This document shows, piece after piece, positions 5,582 through 6,911 of a DNA stretch of 6,911 bases. Numbering within the stretch: the first letter of the stretch is position 1; the number at the start of each line of letters is the position of its first letter. This DNA comes from Chloroflexota bacterium (lineage in GTDB: Bacteria > Chloroflexota > Dehalococcoidia > Lucifugimonadales > JAPUKM01): assembly GCA_027295645.1 (NCBI GenBank), contig JAPUKM010000107.1, forward strand, positions 1 through 6,911, given 5' to 3'. A program made the position numbers and the translations under genes. Under the pieces are notes generated by a model. It saw only the letters and a list, made by a program, of their open reading frames with translations, was not told the origin of the DNA and searched no databases.

Positions 5582-6565
5582 ATGGCAACATTTCCACAGC
5601 TTAGATTACGACGCCTCCGGGCCACCGAGGCCATCCGGAGCATGGTGAGCGAGACACGCCTGTCGCCCTCAGACCTCATCTATCCGCTCTTCGTCTGCCA
5701 CGGCCGGGACGTGCGCACCCCCATAGAGCCCATGCCCGGCTGCTACCAGCTCTCCCTGGACCTGCTCCTGTCCGAGATCACTGAGGCAGCGGACCTCGGC
5801 ATCCGGAGCGTCCTGCTGTTCGGCATCCCCGCCTCCAAGGACGACGTGGGCTCCGAGGCCTACGACACCAGCGGCATCATCCAGGAGGCCCTCCGCGCCA
5901 TCAAGCAGGCCGTGCCCCAGGTGTGCCTCATCACCGACGTCTGCCTTTGCGAGTACACCGACCACGGCCACTGCGGCATCGTACAGGGCGACCGCGTCGA
6001 CAACGATGCCACCCTGGAGCTGCTGGCCCGCACCGCCGTCTCGCACGCCGAGGCCGGTGCCGACGTCGTCGCCCCCTCGGCGATGATGGACGGCCAGGTG
6101 GCCGCCATCCGCACGGCCCTCGACAATTCCGGCCATACGGAGACGCCCATCATGGCCTACGCCGCCAAGTACGCCTCCGCCTTCTACGGCCCCTTCCGCG
6201 TCGCCGCCGAATCGTCGCCACAGTCCGGCGACCGCCTGGGCTACCAGATGGACCCCGCCAACTGGCGCATGGCCCTCCGAGAGGTGGAGCAGGACATCCG
6301 GGAGGGGGCCGACATCGTGATGGTCAAGCCCGCCCTGGCCTACCTGGACGTGATTACCAGAGTAAGGGAGCGGTTCGACCACCCCGTCGCCGCCTACAAC
6401 GTCAGCGGCGAGTACTCGATGCTCAAGGCCGCCGCCGCCAACGGCTGGCTCGACGAGCCCCGCGCCACTCTCGAAGTGCTCACCGCCATCAAGCGGGCCG
6501 GTGCAGACCTCATCCTCACCTACCACGCCAAGGATGCCGCCCGCTGGCTAAAGGGGGAGCAGTAG
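5582..6565 (+). CDS. hemB: Delta-aminolevulinic acid dehydratase (porphobilinogen synthase)
   Basis: Condenses two 5-aminolevulinate molecules into porphobilinogen, the substrate of HemC encoded two genes upstream. The protein has 327 residues, typical length. It is of the zinc type: DVCLCEYTDHGHCG supplies Cys121, Cys123 and Cys131. The two Schiff-base lysines are present as AAKYASAFYGPFR (Lys196) and VMVKPALAYLDVI (Lys249). Glu234 in ALREVEQDIREGAD matches the allosteric magnesium ligand position of bacterial enzymes. APSAMMDGQVAAIR (164-177) has Ala where many orthologues have Asp (PSDMMDG). The C-terminal VSGEYSMLKAA segment is intact. A strong purine-rich Shine-Dalgarno, GAGGGAG (5567-5573), lies eight bases before the ATG. 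The gene starts 23 bases after cobA-hemD and closes the visible operon. Confidence 0.98.
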   Translation: MATFPQLRLRRLRATEAIRSMVSETRLSPSDLIYPLFVCHGRDVRTPIEPMPGCYQLSLDLLLSEITEAADLGIRSVLLFGIPASKDDVGSEAYDTSGIIQEALRAIKQAVPQVCLITDVCLCEYTDHGHCGIVQGDRVDNDATLELLARTAVSHAEAGADVVAPSAMMDGQVAAIRTALDNSGHTETPIMAYAAKYASAFYGPFRVAAESSPQSGDRLGYQMDPANWRMALREVEQDIREGADIVMVKPALAYLDVITRVRERFDHPVAAYNVSGEYSMLKAAAANGWLDEPRATLEVLTAIKRAGADLILTYHAKDAARWLKGEQ

Positions 6566-6617
6566 GGGAGGGCTAAACCTTTAAGGGACACGAGAGGAGG
6601 AGGGTGCAGGGCACCGG

Positions 6618-6641
6618 AGCCTGTCCTGAGTCTATCGAAGG
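6618..6641. repeat. Possible dispersed intergenic repeat, CCTGTCCTGAG...TCGAAGG type
   Basis: AGCCTGTCCTGAG (6618-6630) followed by TCTATCGAAGG (6631-6641) resembles, from memory, a short sequence family (CCTGTCCTGAG-CTTGTCGAAGG) scattered between genes in many environmental bacterial genomes, including Chloroflexota. Only one copy is in this window, so repetition cannot be shown here. Confidence 0.4.
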
Positions 6642-6644
6642 ATG

Positions 6645-6699
6645 CCCGCCGGGGAGTTTGAGGGGTGTTCCCTCAAACCTATAAACCCCCGAGGGCGGG
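6645..6699 (+). terminator. Large nested hairpin after hemB, possible operon terminator
   Basis: An inner perfect 9-bp stem GTTTGAGGG (6656-6664) / CCCTCAAAC (6670-6678) closes a GTGTT loop. It sits inside an outer stem of CCCGCC (6645-6650) / GGCGGG (6694-6699), with GGGG (6651-6654) able to pair with CCCC (6687-6690). No T-run follows, so it is not a classic intrinsic terminator. It may instead stabilise the 3' end, act with Rho, or be the core of a small repeat element. Confidence 0.4.
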
Positions 6700-6835
6700 T
6701 GGTCGGGACGTACAAGCCATGAAGTCAGCTATCCCCCCCCCGGCACCCCCGTATTGCTCAAGCCGCTGAAAACGCATATCCTCTACTAGCTATGGCTTAC
6801 AGGACATTTCAGACCCTGGTCACCGCCCTCGGAAA

Positions 6836-6876
6836 CCAATCAAACAGGCCCAATCTAGCTCTCTCAATCTCCAATC
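6836..6876. repeat. Short CCAATC-like repeats phased by 7 nt
   Basis: CCAATC occurs at 6836, 6850 and 6871, and TCAATC at 6864, giving spacings of 14, 14 and 7 bases. The region lies just before an AT-rich edge (6888-6911), so a binding-site array for a gene beyond the window is possible, but no function can be shown. Confidence 0.35.
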
Positions 6877-6911
6877 TATAGAACGTGAAAAATTTAAAAA
6901 ACAATCATCTT

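Larger units (their letters stand above)
6566..6911. other. Gene-free region downstream of hemB
   Basis: No convincing gene or tRNA is seen in these 346 bases. In order it holds a small GGTGC-AGG-GCACC hairpin (6603-6615), a dispersed-repeat-like sequence (6618-6641) and a large nested hairpin (6645-6699). It continues with a run of nine C (6733-6741), an AAGCCAT/ATGGCTT inverted pair 71 bp apart (6714-6720 and 6792-6798), and an AT-rich right edge with CCAATC-like repeats (6836-6876). The edge may be the control region of a gene beyond the window. Confidence 0.6.

Noticed and set aside
5669..6526. Long open frame (285 codons) on the minus strand opposite hemB
   Set aside because: It lies entirely opposite hemB, which is unmistakable. 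Its composition is Gly/Val/Ala-rich low-complexity, as expected from the antisense of GC-rich codons, and no family motif is seen.
6719..6769. Small open frame of 16 codons after hemB
   Set aside because: It is proline-rich because of the C-run, has no Shine-Dalgarno and no recognisable product.

Overview
The window is a GC-rich bacterial chromosome segment built around a tetrapyrrole (heme/siroheme/cobalamin precursor) operon. On the plus strand a MerR-type regulator is followed by hemA, hemC, a cobA-hemD fusion and hemB, with junctions of a 4-nt overlap, 2 nt, 22 nt and 23 nt. Together these enzymes reduce glutamyl-tRNA (HemA), condense aminolevulinate to porphobilinogen (HemB), polymerise it (HemC), cyclise it to uroporphyrinogen III (HemD half) and probably methylate that toward precorrin-2 (CobA half). 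The glutamate-1-semialdehyde aminomutase (hemL) that C5 synthesis also needs is not in the window. Gene order, the fusion, high GC and the style of the intergenic repeats suggest a Chloroflexota (Dehalococcoidia-like) genome. That assignment is inference only.

The left part is read on the minus strand. pcm (protein-L-isoaspartate O-methyltransferase) is transcribed away from the hem operon. Beyond it lies the start of gatB (aspartyl/glutamyl-tRNA amidotransferase subunit B), cut off by the left edge. A three-copy, about 72-bp tandem repeat runs from the 3' end of pcm to the gatB promoter. The first copy carries a terminator-like hairpin inside the last pcm codons, and the last copy carries the gatB extended -10 box.

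The 134-bp divergent region between pcm and the regulator is AT-rich on the regulator side. It holds two perfect dyads of identical geometry (8-bp arms, 6-bp spacer) with centres 51 bp apart, which are natural candidate operators for the linked regulator. gatB and pcm share the same box, TGCTATACT, only 9-10 nt before their ATG. This implies leaderless or nearly leaderless mRNAs.

The right end (about 345 bp after hemB) has no convincing gene. It holds a small hairpin, a dispersed-repeat-like sequence, a large nested hairpin, a run of nine C, and an AT-rich edge with 7-nt-phased CCAATC-like repeats. The points most worth a second look are the cysteine-free regulator with its paired dyads, the 72-bp terminator/promoter repeat, and the methyltransferase half of the fusion, which lacks the usual active-site lysine.
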